This document shows, piece by piece, positions 56,479 through 64,000 of a DNA stretch of 64,000 nt; within the stretch, counting starts at the first letter, position 1; each line of letters starts with the position of its first letter. The notes beneath the pieces are model-generated. The model searched no databases, was not told the origin of the DNA, and saw nothing but the letters and a program-made list of their open reading frames with translations. The position numbers and the translations under genes are program-made. This stretch comes from Branchinecta lynchi. Its lineage: Eukaryota > Arthropoda > Branchiopoda > Anostraca > Branchinectidae. Location of the stretch: NCBI GenBank assembly GCA_023053575.1, contig JAKZAP010000006.1:18237280-18301279 (forward strand), given 5' to 3'.

Positions 56479-57265
56479 ATTCAAGTACCTACTTAAAAAA
56501 TTCAAGTACCTACTTAAAAAATTCAAGTACCTACTTAAAAAAATCAAGTACCTACTTAAAAACTTCAAGTACCTACTTAAAAAATTCAAGTACCTACTTA
56601 AAAAATTCAAGTACCTACTTAAAAACTTCAAGTACCTACTTAAAAAATTCAAGTACCTACTTAAAAAATTCAAGTACCTACTTAAAAAATTCAAGAACCT
56701 ACTTAAAAAAATCAAGTACCTACTTCAAAACTTCAAGTACCTACTTAAAAACTTCAAGTACCTACTTAAAAAATTCAAGCACCTACTTAAAAAATTCAAG
56801 TAACTACTTAAAAAATTCAAGAACCTACTTAAAAAAATCAAGTACCTACTTCAAAACTTCAAGTACCTACTTAAAAAATTCAAGTACCTACTTAAAAAAA
56901 TCAAGTCCCTACTTAAAAAAATCAAGTACCTACTTAAAAACTTCCAAGTACCTACTTAAAAAATTCAAGTACCTACTTAAAAAATTCAAGTACCTACTTA
57001 AAAAATTCAAGAACCTACTTAAAAAAATCAAGTACCTACTTCAAAACTTCAAGTACCTACTTCAAAACTTCAAGTACCTACTTAAAAAATTCAAGTACCT
57101 ACTTAAAAAAATCAAGTACCTACTTAAAAACTTCAAGTACCTACTTAAAAAATTCTAGTACCTACTTAAAAAATTCAAGTACCTACTTAAAAAATTCAAG
57201 AACCTACTTAAAAAAATCAAGTACCTACTTCAAAACTTCAAGTATATACTTAAAATACTCAAGTA
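56479..57265. repeat. 21-bp array of AAGTACCTACTT dyads
   Basis: About 37 tandem units of TTCAAGTACCTACTTAAAAA(A) start at the polymerase stop codon and end about 30 bases before the ATPase. The core AAGTA-CC-TACTT is a dyad, so each unit can bind a dimeric protein or form a small hairpin. Variants (CAAGAACC, CTTCAAAACTT) form a higher-order pattern that repeats every about 130 bases. One unit near 57240 is the perfect palindrome AAGTATATACTT. Confidence 0.9.
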
Positions 57266-57296
57266 AATCTTATAATGAAAAATTCTTCCTAAGTAA

Positions 57297-57974
57297 ATGA
57301 ATGAAAAGGCTCCAATCAAAGTCTATGACTTTAGTGAAAAGAACACTTATCAGAATAAGCACGACCTTGCACCTCAGTGGCCATTTAGACTCTTAATTTG
57401 TGGTAGTTCTGGAACAGGGAAAACTAACCTTCTTTTGAATTTAATTTATGAATATCTTTGTTTCAACCGAATATACTTGTATGCAAAAGATCTTGAAGAA
57501 GATAAATACCAAGACCTTATAACCAATTTGACCACTTTGGAGTCACAATGCAAATCGAAAGTCTTAACAATAAGTAACAATCTTGATGATATTGTCGATG
57601 TTGACGACTTAGACCCTGAGTCCCAAAACTTGATTATCTTTGACGATTTTGTCACTGAAAAAGACCAGAAGAAAATAGAAGATTTATTCATAAGAGGAAG
57701 AAAGAAAAATGCTTCAATTATTTACTTGTCACAGAGCTATCATAAAACGCCAAAGGTGGTAAGGCTCCAGTGCAATTATTTTGCATTCTTTCAGTATTCT
57801 AATCCAAAAGAAGTAAAATTAATAAGACAAAGCCATGTATCCAGTATAGACAATGAAAAATTTCTCAAACAATTCGAGGCTGCAACCAAGGGCTACGGTT
57901 TTTTCTTCATAGATTTAAAAACAAAAGATAAAACCCTGAAGTACAGGAAAAACTTTGAAAAATTTACCGGATAA
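57297..57974 (+). CDS. FtsK/HerA-type DNA packaging ATPase
   Basis: This protein of 225 residues is the virion genome-packaging ATPase (A32-like branch) of Polintons. Walker A GSSGTGKT lies at 36-43, Walker B LIIFDD at 112-117 and a sensor-type IIYLSQSYHKTP further on. The short N-terminus and total length fit the family. The frame is intact. Start AGTAAATG with TAA before ATG; the polymerase-side dyad array lies directly upstream. It opens the structural gene cluster. Confidence 0.9.
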   Translation: MNEKAPIKVYDFSEKNTYQNKHDLAPQWPFRLLICGSSGTGKTNLLLNLIYEYLCFNRIYLYAKDLEEDKYQDLITNLTTLESQCKSKVLTISNNLDDIVDVDDLDPESQNLIIFDDFVTEKDQKKIEDLFIRGRKKNASIIYLSQSYHKTPKVVRLQCNYFAFFQYSNPKEVKLIRQSHVSSIDNEKFLKQFEAATKGYGFFFIDLKTKDKTLKYRKNFEKFTG

Positions 57975-57990
57975 TTTATTTCTATAATAA

Positions 57991-58716
57991 ATGAATAAAT
58001 TTGGTAGTGTTGGAAAAAAGGTTAGTAACGAATCGAAAGTTACTGACGAAAATGGTAACATTAACCTACATGATAGACGAATTATAAATTTAGGTGATGC
58101 CAAGGCAGACAAGGATGCTATTAGCTTAAGATCTATGACTGTGATTATGAATCAATTTAAAGAACAAATGACTGCAGGACAAGTGCAAGCCAACCAATAC
58201 TTTAGCGAAGATATCAACAGATTAACTGCGACAGATGATTCTCCTGATAATTCGTTGGTAAGGAACAAAGATAAAGGGTTATTTGTAAAACAAACAATTG
58301 GAGTTAGTGAAAAAGAACTTGATGCTGGGAATAAAGTAATCACAAATGTTCAAGATCCTAGAAACAAACATGATGCTGTTAATTTAGGAACGTTAACTAC
58401 GTATCTTTTAGATTTTGACAAAAAGCTCGAAAACCAACAAGCCCTTAGCAAAAGTATTGAAACGAAGATTGGCGACCTTAGCAAAAGTATTGACAAAAAG
58501 CTTCTTTACCTTAGGAAAAGTATTGACAAAAAGCTCGAAAACCAACAAAAAATGAGCAGTAATATTAGTTCAAATGATTTGGACCAAGATCTGCATATCA
58601 ATGGTATTGAAAGAGCAGTCGTAAACATTTTAAAAAGGCTTTTAGAGCAAAAACCTGTTGATCAAGATTTTGTTAAGAAAACAGAAGACTTCATGAAAAC
58701 TAAACTAAAGAAATAA
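57991..58716 (+). CDS. Fibre-like trimeric coiled-coil protein
   Basis: The protein has 241 residues. Residues 29-49 (RRIINLGDAKADKDAISL) and about 112-132 (ITNVQDPRNKHDAVNLGTL) match the repeating 'I-x-N-(L/V)-x-D-P/A-x-x-x-x-D-A-(V/I)-x-L' module of phage and adenovirus-like fibre shafts. Residues about 133-190 form a coiled coil with duplicated SKSIDKKL/RKSIDKKLENQQ segments. The C-terminus is a short lysine-rich tail rather than a large knob. A receptor-binding or vertex fibre role is inferred from these modules and from the position between the ATPase and the protein-X-like gene. Start: TATAATAAATG. Intact. Confidence 0.6.
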   Translation: MNKFGSVGKKVSNESKVTDENGNINLHDRRIINLGDAKADKDAISLRSMTVIMNQFKEQMTAGQVQANQYFSEDINRLTATDDSPDNSLVRNKDKGLFVKQTIGVSEKELDAGNKVITNVQDPRNKHDAVNLGTLTTYLLDFDKKLENQQALSKSIETKIGDLSKSIDKKLLYLRKSIDKKLENQQKMSSNISSNDLDQDLHINGIERAVVNILKRLLEQKPVDQDFVKKTEDFMKTKLKK

Positions 58717-58734
58717 AATTTATATGATAAATTA

Positions 58735-58749
58735 ATTTTCTAATAAATG
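58735..58749 (+). promoter_or_regulatory. TTTTCTAATAAATG start motif, structural type
   Basis: TTTCTAATAAATG is shared almost exactly by the starts at 58747, 59683 and 61604 and closely by 57991. The starts at 60769, 62351 and 62738 have TATAAATG. In all of them TAA abuts ATG. Confidence 0.6.
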
Positions 58750-59295
58750 GTTGAAACATTTGAGTATACAGTTTATTTATCAAAGCTTCAGAAAGGAAAG
58801 CTGAAGAAATGTTTTGGTGCTAAACAAAAATGTAAGATACGTGTTAGTCACAGTAGACAAAATGAACGGGAACCAATCAAGTTACTTTTAAGTAAACGAC
58901 AAATTGATAAAATTGAAACATGTAAAATGAATAATAAGGGTTGTGACATAGATGTATCATACAAGCAGATGAGAGAAGCGATTCAAAAAGGTGGATTACT
59001 TCCATTCTTAATACCGTTAGCTGTAGCCCTTGGTAAGGCAGCTTTAACAAGCGGAGCTGCTGCTTTGGGTACATTCGCTGGTAAGAAATTGGTGGATAAC
59101 ATAACCAACACAGGTGGGGCGCTTACACTTCCTGGAACACAAAAAGTTGTGGGACGTGGAAGACCTAGGAAGGAGGATACCACAGGTGGCGCGCTTACAC
59201 TTCCTGGAACGCAAAAAGTTGTCGGTCATGGGGTACGTGGTAGACCTAAGAAGCCAAAAAACGGGGACATCAAAAAAGAAGCAAAAGTAAAGTAG
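58747..59295 (+). CDS. Protein-X-like core/minor capsid protein with AT-hooks
   Basis: The protein has 182 residues. A cysteine-containing N-terminal part (1-80) is followed by the glycine/alanine-rich hydrophobic segment GGLLPFLIPLAVALGKAALT and AAALGTFAGKKLVD (about 82-115), the signature of the pX/pVI-like proteins of Polintons. The C-terminus holds a duplicated module, GGALTLPGTQKVVG, each followed by an AT-hook-like core (GRGRPRK, then VRGRPKKPK). DNA binding or genome condensation in the virion is inferred. Start TTTTCTAATAAATG. The protease frame begins, without its own ATG, inside its last 45 bases. Confidence 0.6.
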   Translation: MVETFEYTVYLSKLQKGKLKKCFGAKQKCKIRVSHSRQNEREPIKLLLSKRQIDKIETCKMNNKGCDIDVSYKQMREAIQKGGLLPFLIPLAVALGKAALTSGAAALGTFAGKKLVDNITNTGGALTLPGTQKVVGRGRPRKEDTTGGALTLPGTQKVVGHGVRGRPKKPKNGDIKKEAKVK

Positions 59296-59651
59296 GACCT
59301 CTAACTAATTTTGATATTATGGATGCATTAGGGAGTATACCACAGTTTCGAGGTGTTTTCTCTTTAGATACGCTACCCAAACATATAAACGATTCGGAAT
59401 ATGGTGTAATCAACTATGACAAACGTGGAATGCCTGGAACACATTGGGTTGCCTATTGTAATCTACCTGAATCCCCCTATGTCGAATTTTTCGATTCTGT
59501 CGGTATTCCTCTAGGAAAAGAAATAGTTAAATATCTAAAAACTTCAAAGAAAAAGATAGTTTATGAAAATCTTGCTGTTCAAAATATAGATGAATTAAAC
59601 TGTGGTTTTCACTGCATTTCCTACATCCAGCGGAAAATGAAGAGTTGGTAG
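59250..59651 (+). CDS. Adenain-type (Ulp1-like) maturation cysteine protease, start broken
   Basis: Cysteine protease that processes virion proteins in Polintons and adenoviruses. GTHWVAY carries the catalytic histidine, EFFDSVG the acidic residue and NCGFHC the cysteine. The first ATG of the frame is 59319, but the conserved N-terminal segment PLTNFDI lies in frame just before it (from about 59298) with no ATG. The frame is open back to 59250, overlapping the end of the preceding gene in another frame, with an A-run at 59272-59277 in the overlap. Either the true start was lost by a one-base change or it is made by frameshifting from the upstream gene. Unlike the other genes, 59319 has no TAAATG motif. 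Confidence 0.75.
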   Translation, partial: EAKKRGHQKRSKSKVGPLTNFDIMDALGSIPQFRGVFSLDTLPKHINDSEYGVINYDKRGMPGTHWVAYCNLPESPYVEFFDSVGIPLGKEIVKYLKTSKKKIVYENLAVQNIDELNCGFHCISYIQRKMKSW

Positions 59652-59682
59652 CTTTTCGTTTAAGAAAATTGTTTTCTAATAA

Positions 59683-59850
59683 ATGGAGATTTATTGTATG
59701 AAATGTAAAAAGAGCACTGACACTGAATCAATGTTTAAGGCAGTGTCACAAAAAAATAATGTTCCAATGCTGAAAGGTAATTGCGTTATCTGTGGTTCAA
59801 TGAAAAATCGCTTTTTAAAAAAAACCTCAACGCAGAAACAGATATTTTAA
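59683..59850 (+). CDS. Small zinc-ribbon protein
   Basis: A protein of 55 residues starting MEIYCMKCKK, with a second pair in GNCVICGS, so two CxxC knuckles about 30 residues apart form a zinc ribbon. It resembles the DUF5679-type zinc ribbons common in Polintons and large DNA viruses. Start TTTTCTAATAAATG. From 59781 it overlaps the integrase frame, and A8 at 59817-59824 lies in the overlap. The part after the A-run (about residue 48 on) looks out of frame. Confidence 0.65.
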   Translation: MEIYCMKCKKSTDTESMFKAVSQKNNVPMLKGNCVICGSMKNRFLKKTSTQKQIF

Positions 59851-60752
59851 AGACGTATTATTCTAATTATTCAGGTGTGAATGATATTTACAGAAAATTA
59901 AAAGAAAATGGTGTTAAGGTTTCCAAGGATAAAATAAAAAATGTGTTGCAAAATGAGAATGTGTATACGTTACACAAACCTTCCTATCATAACTTTGAAA
60001 GGAGGCGAGTGTATGTTCACTATGTTGATGAGCAATGGCAAGCTGATTTAGTTGACATGCAGAAATATAAAAAAGAAAATAATAAAACAAATTACATTTT
60101 AACTGTTATTGATTGCTTTAGTAAATATGCTTGGTGTATCCCTCTGAAAGACAAAACGGGTGCTGAAATAATAAAAGCATTCAGTGTTATATTTAAAGAA
60201 AGAATTCCTAAGAAACTACAAACTGATAAAGGTAAAGAATTTGTGACGAGAAATGTTAAAACTTTTTTGAAAAATAACGGCATACACTGGTTTGCATCTG
60301 AAAGCGAATTGAAAGCGCAAATTGCAGAACGATTCAACAGAACGCTAAAAGAAAAGTTATGGAAATATTTCACTCACAATAACACTACTAATTGGATTGA
60401 TATTTTACCTTTATTTGTGAGTAATTATAATAACTCGTACCACCGTTCAATACAAATGAAACCAGTTGATGCTAGTAAAAAGGTTAATCAGAAAAAGGTT
60501 TTTAGTGCTCTGTTTCCTCCAGTAGACGACTACAAAATCACAGGAAACGTCAAAGTAGGGGATTTAGTCAGAATTAAAAAAGAAAAAAGTATTTTCGATA
60601 AAGGATATTTACCTAATTATACGGATGAGGTATTTCAGATAGCAACCATCAGACCTACCATTCCCATTACTTATGAAATATCTGACAAAAGTGGGGAATT
60701 AATTCAAGGAGGGTTTTATGAAAAAGAACTTTCAAAATTTATTATGAAATAA
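59781..60752 (+). CDS. Retroviral-type integrase of Polinton, no in-frame ATG
   Basis: DDE integrase that inserts the linear element. The open frame from 59781 has 323 codons. The core has WQADLVDM (first Asp, residue 89), LQTDKGKEF (second Asp, 149) and QIAERFNRTLKEKLW (Glu, 183), the D,D-33-35-E pattern. An N-terminal region with YTLHKP and a C-terminal GNVKVGDLVRIKKE SH3/chromo-like segment match Polinton integrases. The frame is closed by TAA at 59778 and contains no ATG before residue 93, inside the core. It therefore cannot be translated from its own start. The zinc-ribbon frame upstream overlaps it at an A8 run. Otherwise intact. Confidence 0.9.
   Translation: MRYLWFNEKSLFKKNLNAETDILKTYYSNYSGVNDIYRKLKENGVKVSKDKIKNVLQNENVYTLHKPSYHNFERRRVYVHYVDEQWQADLVDMQKYKKENNKTNYILTVIDCFSKYAWCIPLKDKTGAEIIKAFSVIFKERIPKKLQTDKGKEFVTRNVKTFLKNNGIHWFASESELKAQIAERFNRTLKEKLWKYFTHNNTTNWIDILPLFVSNYNNSYHRSIQMKPVDASKKVNQKKVFSALFPPVDDYKITGNVKVGDLVRIKKEKSIFDKGYLPNYTDEVFQIATIRPTIPITYEISDKSGELIQGGFYEKELSKFIMK
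59815..59825 (+). other. Possible slippery site, zinc ribbon to integrase
   Basis: In the zinc-ribbon frame the run reads TTA AAA AAA ACC, so A AAA AAA is a possible -1 slippery heptamer. A -1 step there moves translation into the integrase frame. Equally, loss or gain of one A would explain the break. Confidence 0.4.
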
Positions 60753-60768
60753 AATTAGTTGTATATAA

Positions 60769-61600
60769 ATGGATTCAAGACGCTTGAGTGATATTTTATC
60801 GGATATAGTGAAGAACAGAGAAATTCAGAGAAGAAAGGTTCAACAAAATGAGATGGAGAAGGCAGGATTTCGGGAATATGCTTCAGAATTAAACGCTCCA
60901 GTTATTATAGCACAAAAAGAAAACACTAAAGATACCATCAAAAAACTACAAGAGAACGCTGAAACGATAATTAATAAACTACAGGAAGGTGATAATAATT
61001 CAAGAAGACGGTTTGTCAGATTAGGTGATACATTTAAAACAGCTTTACAGACCACTACTTCAGAGGAATCGAGTCGAGCTCCCACTCATGCTATAGAACC
61101 CAATCTAGAAAAACCATATGACGTAAATCTAAACTTATATATTGATGTGGAATTATTAAATCAAATTAATTTAAAATATAAAGATGACTGGAATGATACC
61201 GATAATTATTTTAAAATGCCTCATTATTACCTTAAGCATCCTAACGAAATAGATGGGGCTCTGAATTATTTAACATCTATAAGTCAAAGTTATGGTGGTC
61301 TGAAAAGTAAAAGTTATAGTTCTAGTAAGTATGATAAAATTATTTTATTTATACAAGACTATAAGGATAGATTAAAAAAAAATTCAATCTAGTATACCCT
61401 TTATCAAACAACAAGGAACTGGAATATTTATGAATTGTGATGAAATGATTTCAAAACTATACACTTTGATAGGTAGCAGAGTAAACGGAAATACATCTGA
61501 TGAGGTGAGAAATGAAGCTATTGATATTTTGGATTCGTTAATGCGAAATAAATTTCTTACGAAGAGATATTACAATTCAATATATAAAAAATATTTCTAA
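60769..61600 (+). CDS. Unknown virion-type protein, frameshifted at an A9 run
   Basis: Frame 60769-61392 encodes 207 residues: a charged helical N-terminus (LSDILSDIVKNREIQRRK), a KKLQENAETIINKLQEGD coiled coil, a serine/threonine linker and a C-terminal HYYLKHPNEIDGALNYLTSI block. At A9 (61374-61382) the frame ends shortly after, while another frame is open exactly from the run (61376) to 61600. That frame continues with a 56-residue segment after an ATG at 61430 (SRVNGNTSDEVRNEAIDILD, then KKYF). In related elements the two parts look like one protein, but I recall this only as a family pattern. It lies between integrase and penton. Start GTATATAAATG. Function unknown. Confidence 0.5.
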
Positions 61601-61603
61601 TAA

Positions 61604-62318
61604 ATGGTGTTGTTAAACATTGAAGGTAATGAAAGTATCATTGATATAACATTTAGTCAACCAATCGAATTGAATCGTAATTGGGATTATGAAATAGGTT
61701 TGAATCAGTGTACTTTGTGGTATTCATGGCATAATATAAGTGATAAATTTGGAAATAATACATTTCAATACAGGAAAGATGAAGAGGGGGGATGGATGAA
61801 TGTTACTATTCCTAATGGGATTTATAACGATGATTGTTTGCATTATTTTTTGTGTCAGTATTTTGATACCCCAAAAGATAAATGTCCTATTGTAATTTCA
61901 TCCAATCCAGCATCTATGAGATTTGTCATACTATTACAAGAAAAATATGTGTTTAGATTTAATAGTGACTTGTGTCAGATTTTAGGATTTGAGAAGGATA
62001 GTGAGATATCTAAGAAAATCAATGAAGGTACAAAGCTTCCGAATATAAAAAAGAAGCGTTGATAAAATTCAAATTCACTGCTCTCTCGTAAACAGTTCTA
62101 TCGTAAACAAAAGTACATCAGATGTCATTTGGACATTTGTTCCGAATACAGAACCGGGTTGTCAAATTGTTGAGAATCCTAGACAATTAATCTACCTTCC
62201 TATTAATACAAAAGACTTTATTTACTCCTTGAGAATGACAATTACTGATCAGTTGGGAAGACCTATCGATTTGAATGGTGATAACGTTGGATACGTGCTG
62301 CATTTAAGAAAAGCTTAA
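61604..62318 (+). CDS. Penton-like minor capsid protein, frameshifted
   Basis: Single-jelly-roll vertex protein of Polintons. Frame 61604-62062 (152 residues) has IDITFSQPIELNRNWDYEIG, IPNGIY and DLCQILGF. A second frame open from 62049 to 62318 has WTFVPNTEPGCQIVENP, LIYLPIN and ITDQLGRPIDL. These blocks, in this order, are typical of one protein of about 235-240 residues. The break falls between 62049 and 62059, at an A6 run (62047-62052). Start TTTCTAATAAATG. No second start motif precedes the second frame. Confidence 0.75.
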
Positions 62319-62350
62319 AGGATTAGTGAAATAAAATTATTTACCTATAA

Positions 62351-62707
62351 ATGTTGATTAATAATAAGCGATTACTTTATAAAAGGCAGTATGGAAGTGG
62401 AATCGGTAGTGTATTCAAAAACATTGTTAATTCCCAGTTATTTCAAACGTCAGCAAAACAAATAAAAGATGGGGCTATGTCAATGTATAATAATATTATT
62501 AAACCGAGATTTGAGTTGTTGAAAAACAGAGCAATAGAATATGGGAAAGATCTGATCAATGTAAACAAGAAGGAACTCATTGATGTAATTGGAAACAAAA
62601 AATCGATGAAGGATCTTATCGGTACAAATAAAAGGATTTTAAATCAAAGAAGTCAGGACTTGATCAAAACGTTAATGACTGGAAGTGGATTAAAGATTCT
62701 GAAATAA
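62351..62707 (+). CDS. Small basic minor capsid candidate (pVI-like)
   Basis: The protein has 118 residues. The N-terminal KRQYGSGIGSVFKNIV has glycine-serine repeats followed by an amphipathic helix, and the rest is basic and helical (SMYNNIIKPRFELLKNRAIE). Near the C-terminus MTGSG fits the adenain consensus (M/I/L)-x-G-x|G. Size, position between penton and major capsid, and the cleavage-like site suggest a membrane-active or internal minor capsid protein processed by the element protease. Start ACCTATAAATG. Intact. Confidence 0.5.
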   Translation: MLINNKRLLYKRQYGSGIGSVFKNIVNSQLFQTSAKQIKDGAMSMYNNIIKPRFELLKNRAIEYGKDLINVNKKELIDVIGNKKSMKDLIGTNKRILNQRSQDLIKTLMTGSGLKILK

Positions 62708-62737
62708 GTTTTATTTAATAATTTCTTTCTTATATAA

Positions 62738-63993
62738 ATGGCAGTAAATAAAGTTATCAGTCCGCAATGGAACATTTTTGATGAACCGCTTGTGGATGAT
62801 ACAGTGGTTAAATCTGAATTTAAAGAAATTCGAGAAACAGATGTTAATGTATCTAATAAATCAGAGTTTGAATTCATAACAAAGAAATTAGATTCTTGGT
62901 TTTATCCAAGTGAAAGTTATCTTGATGTCAGTGTAAGAATAGTAAACGAAGATGGGACTCCTATAGCTGCAACCGATGTTGCTAATTTAACGAATAATGG
63001 ATTTAATTTATTCAGTACCGCTGAGTATGTAATAAACGATGAATCGGTTGAAAAAATTAATAATGTTGGTATTACAACTACTGTTACAAAGTTGATTGAA
63101 TACTCTGATGATTATTCTAGAAGTGCTGCAAGAAATCATTTCTGGTATAAAGATTATAATCAGGGGAAAGAAATCAATCCTGTAATTGCTTCGTTTACTG
63201 CAGGGGCTGGAACAGTCAGGTTGATCAATAATGATAATTATAATAAAGGATTTGAAAAAAGATATAACAGAACAAAGTAAATATGTATTTACCATTATCA
63301 GAACTGTTTGGATTCTTAAAAGGAAACAAACGATTCTTCAGAGGTGCATCGCATAAAATATTTCTAAGGAGAAATGATGATAACAACATGATTATAAGAA
63401 ATGGAAATACTAATTTCAAAGTAGTCATCGAGTATTTATCATGGAAGATCCCTATTGTAGCTCCTAGTATTGAAATGATGAGTAACTTAGAAAAGGGATT
63501 GGCAAAGGACAGAAAGCATAATCTGATGTGGGAAGCATGTAATATTTATAAAAGCGATGTTAGTCAAAATAAGGAACACACTTGGAAAGTTATTTCTGAG
63601 AGAAACAATCCAACAAAAGTAGTTGTGATGCTACAGAAAAATGAAAAGCATAACAATCAATTAATGAATATTATGGTGTTTGATCATATGAATTTAACAG
63701 ACATAGAACTTAGAATTAATGGGGATAAATATCCTGAAGAACCACTTAAATGTGATTTTAGCGATGATAAATGTAAATACTCAAATCTTTACAATAGGTT
63801 CATACATTTGGGTTATAAACAATTAGCATTTGATACTGGTAGTGTTGTTAGTATAGAAGAATTTAAAGAAGTATATCCACTATTCTGTTTCGATGTTTCC
63901 AAACACGAGTCAAATATTTATAATGGAACAACTGCTGATATTGAAATAAGTTTAACGTTGAAAGATAATCAACCCGTACCATATAATGTTTAC
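62738..63993 (+). CDS. Major capsid protein (double jelly roll), frameshifted and cut by gap
   Basis: Frame 62738-63280 (180 residues) begins AVNKVISPQWNIFDEP and contains LDSWFYPSESYLDVSVRIVN and FNLFSTAEYVINDESVE, the first jelly roll. A second frame (open from 63268, ATG at 63283) carries MYLPLSELFGF, LSWKIPIVAPSIE, MVFDHMNL, LGYKQLAFDTGS and YPLFCFDVSKHE, the second jelly roll. The break lies between 63268 and 63277. The protein runs into the Ns at 63994-64000 and lacks its end. The motif order is that of Polinton capsid proteins. Start TCTTATATAAATG; no such motif at the second frame. Confidence 0.85.
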
Positions 63994-64000
63994 NNNNNNN
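63994..64000. other. Assembly gap (Ns)
   Basis: Seven Ns end the window inside the capsid gene, so the right end of the element is not visible. Confidence 1.

Noticed and set aside
56461..56715. Minus-strand ORF of LSRYLNF repeats
   Set aside because: A by-product of the 21-bp array, whose period is a multiple of three; it has no start motif.

Overview
This window looks like animal genomic DNA. It has spliced coiled-coil exons with canonical GT/AG sites, LINE and Ty3/gypsy relics, a tRNA-derived SINE and dense non-autonomous repeats. An arthropod, possibly a crustacean, is my best guess. That rests on a secreted tyrosine-rich repeat protein with a Rebers-Riddiford-like (cuticle) tail and on a TATA plus TCAGT-type initiator; it is inference, not proof. 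The window ends in seven Ns at an assembly gap.

Host genes (1-36 kb). Seven minus-strand exons between 35109 and 2774 have matching splice sites and compatible phases and form one long coiled-coil gene that I call rootletin-like (CROCC/Root family). It is transcribed right to left and is incomplete at both ends. Inside its last visible intron, on the opposite strand, lies a complete gene: TATA box at 6037, non-coding exon 1 ending at 6127, and coding exon 7520-10450. It encodes a signal peptide, about 84 copies of the nonapeptide YYEPETTTK and a cuticle-like C-terminal domain.

Repeats (1-50 kb). Most remaining DNA is repeats. Family 1 is bounded by the palindrome TGGGATCCCA and has a core of about 136-bp tandem units. 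Family 2 has five complete copies of 1.3-2.9 kb, bounded by AAGTGCCATAT motifs with terminal hairpins and G-run-rich internal repeats. Family 3 is short with TIR-like ends GGCGT(C/T)AC. There are also MITEs, some with recognisable target duplications, a broken LINE (18.2-22.1 kb), a gypsy pol tail (28.3-29.0 kb) and a FLYWCH zinc-finger fragment (42.9-43.2 kb).

Polinton/Maverick-type element (about 49.9 kb to the window end). This is an AT-rich, gene-dense block. Minus strand: an OB-fold-like ssDNA-binding candidate and a two-helix membrane protein. Plus strand: protein-primed type DNA polymerase B, a 21-bp dyad array, FtsK/HerA packaging ATPase, fibre-like protein, AT-hook protein-X-like protein, adenain-type protease, zinc ribbon, retroviral-type integrase, an unknown virion-type protein, penton-like protein, a small minor-capsid candidate and the double-jelly-roll major capsid protein, cut by the gap. 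Replication, integration, maturation, packaging and capsid genes are therefore all present, but several are broken by a single stop or frameshift, mostly at A-runs. All 11 unambiguous starts read TAA immediately followed by ATG in a shared motif (consensus TAATAAATG), resembling the TAAATG late promoter of poxviruses. The two presumed replication genes share a different upstream block, CCCCTA(A/T)TAAATG. This shared start signal, with 85-bp and 21-bp iteron arrays on either side of the polymerase, is the most interesting signal in the window.
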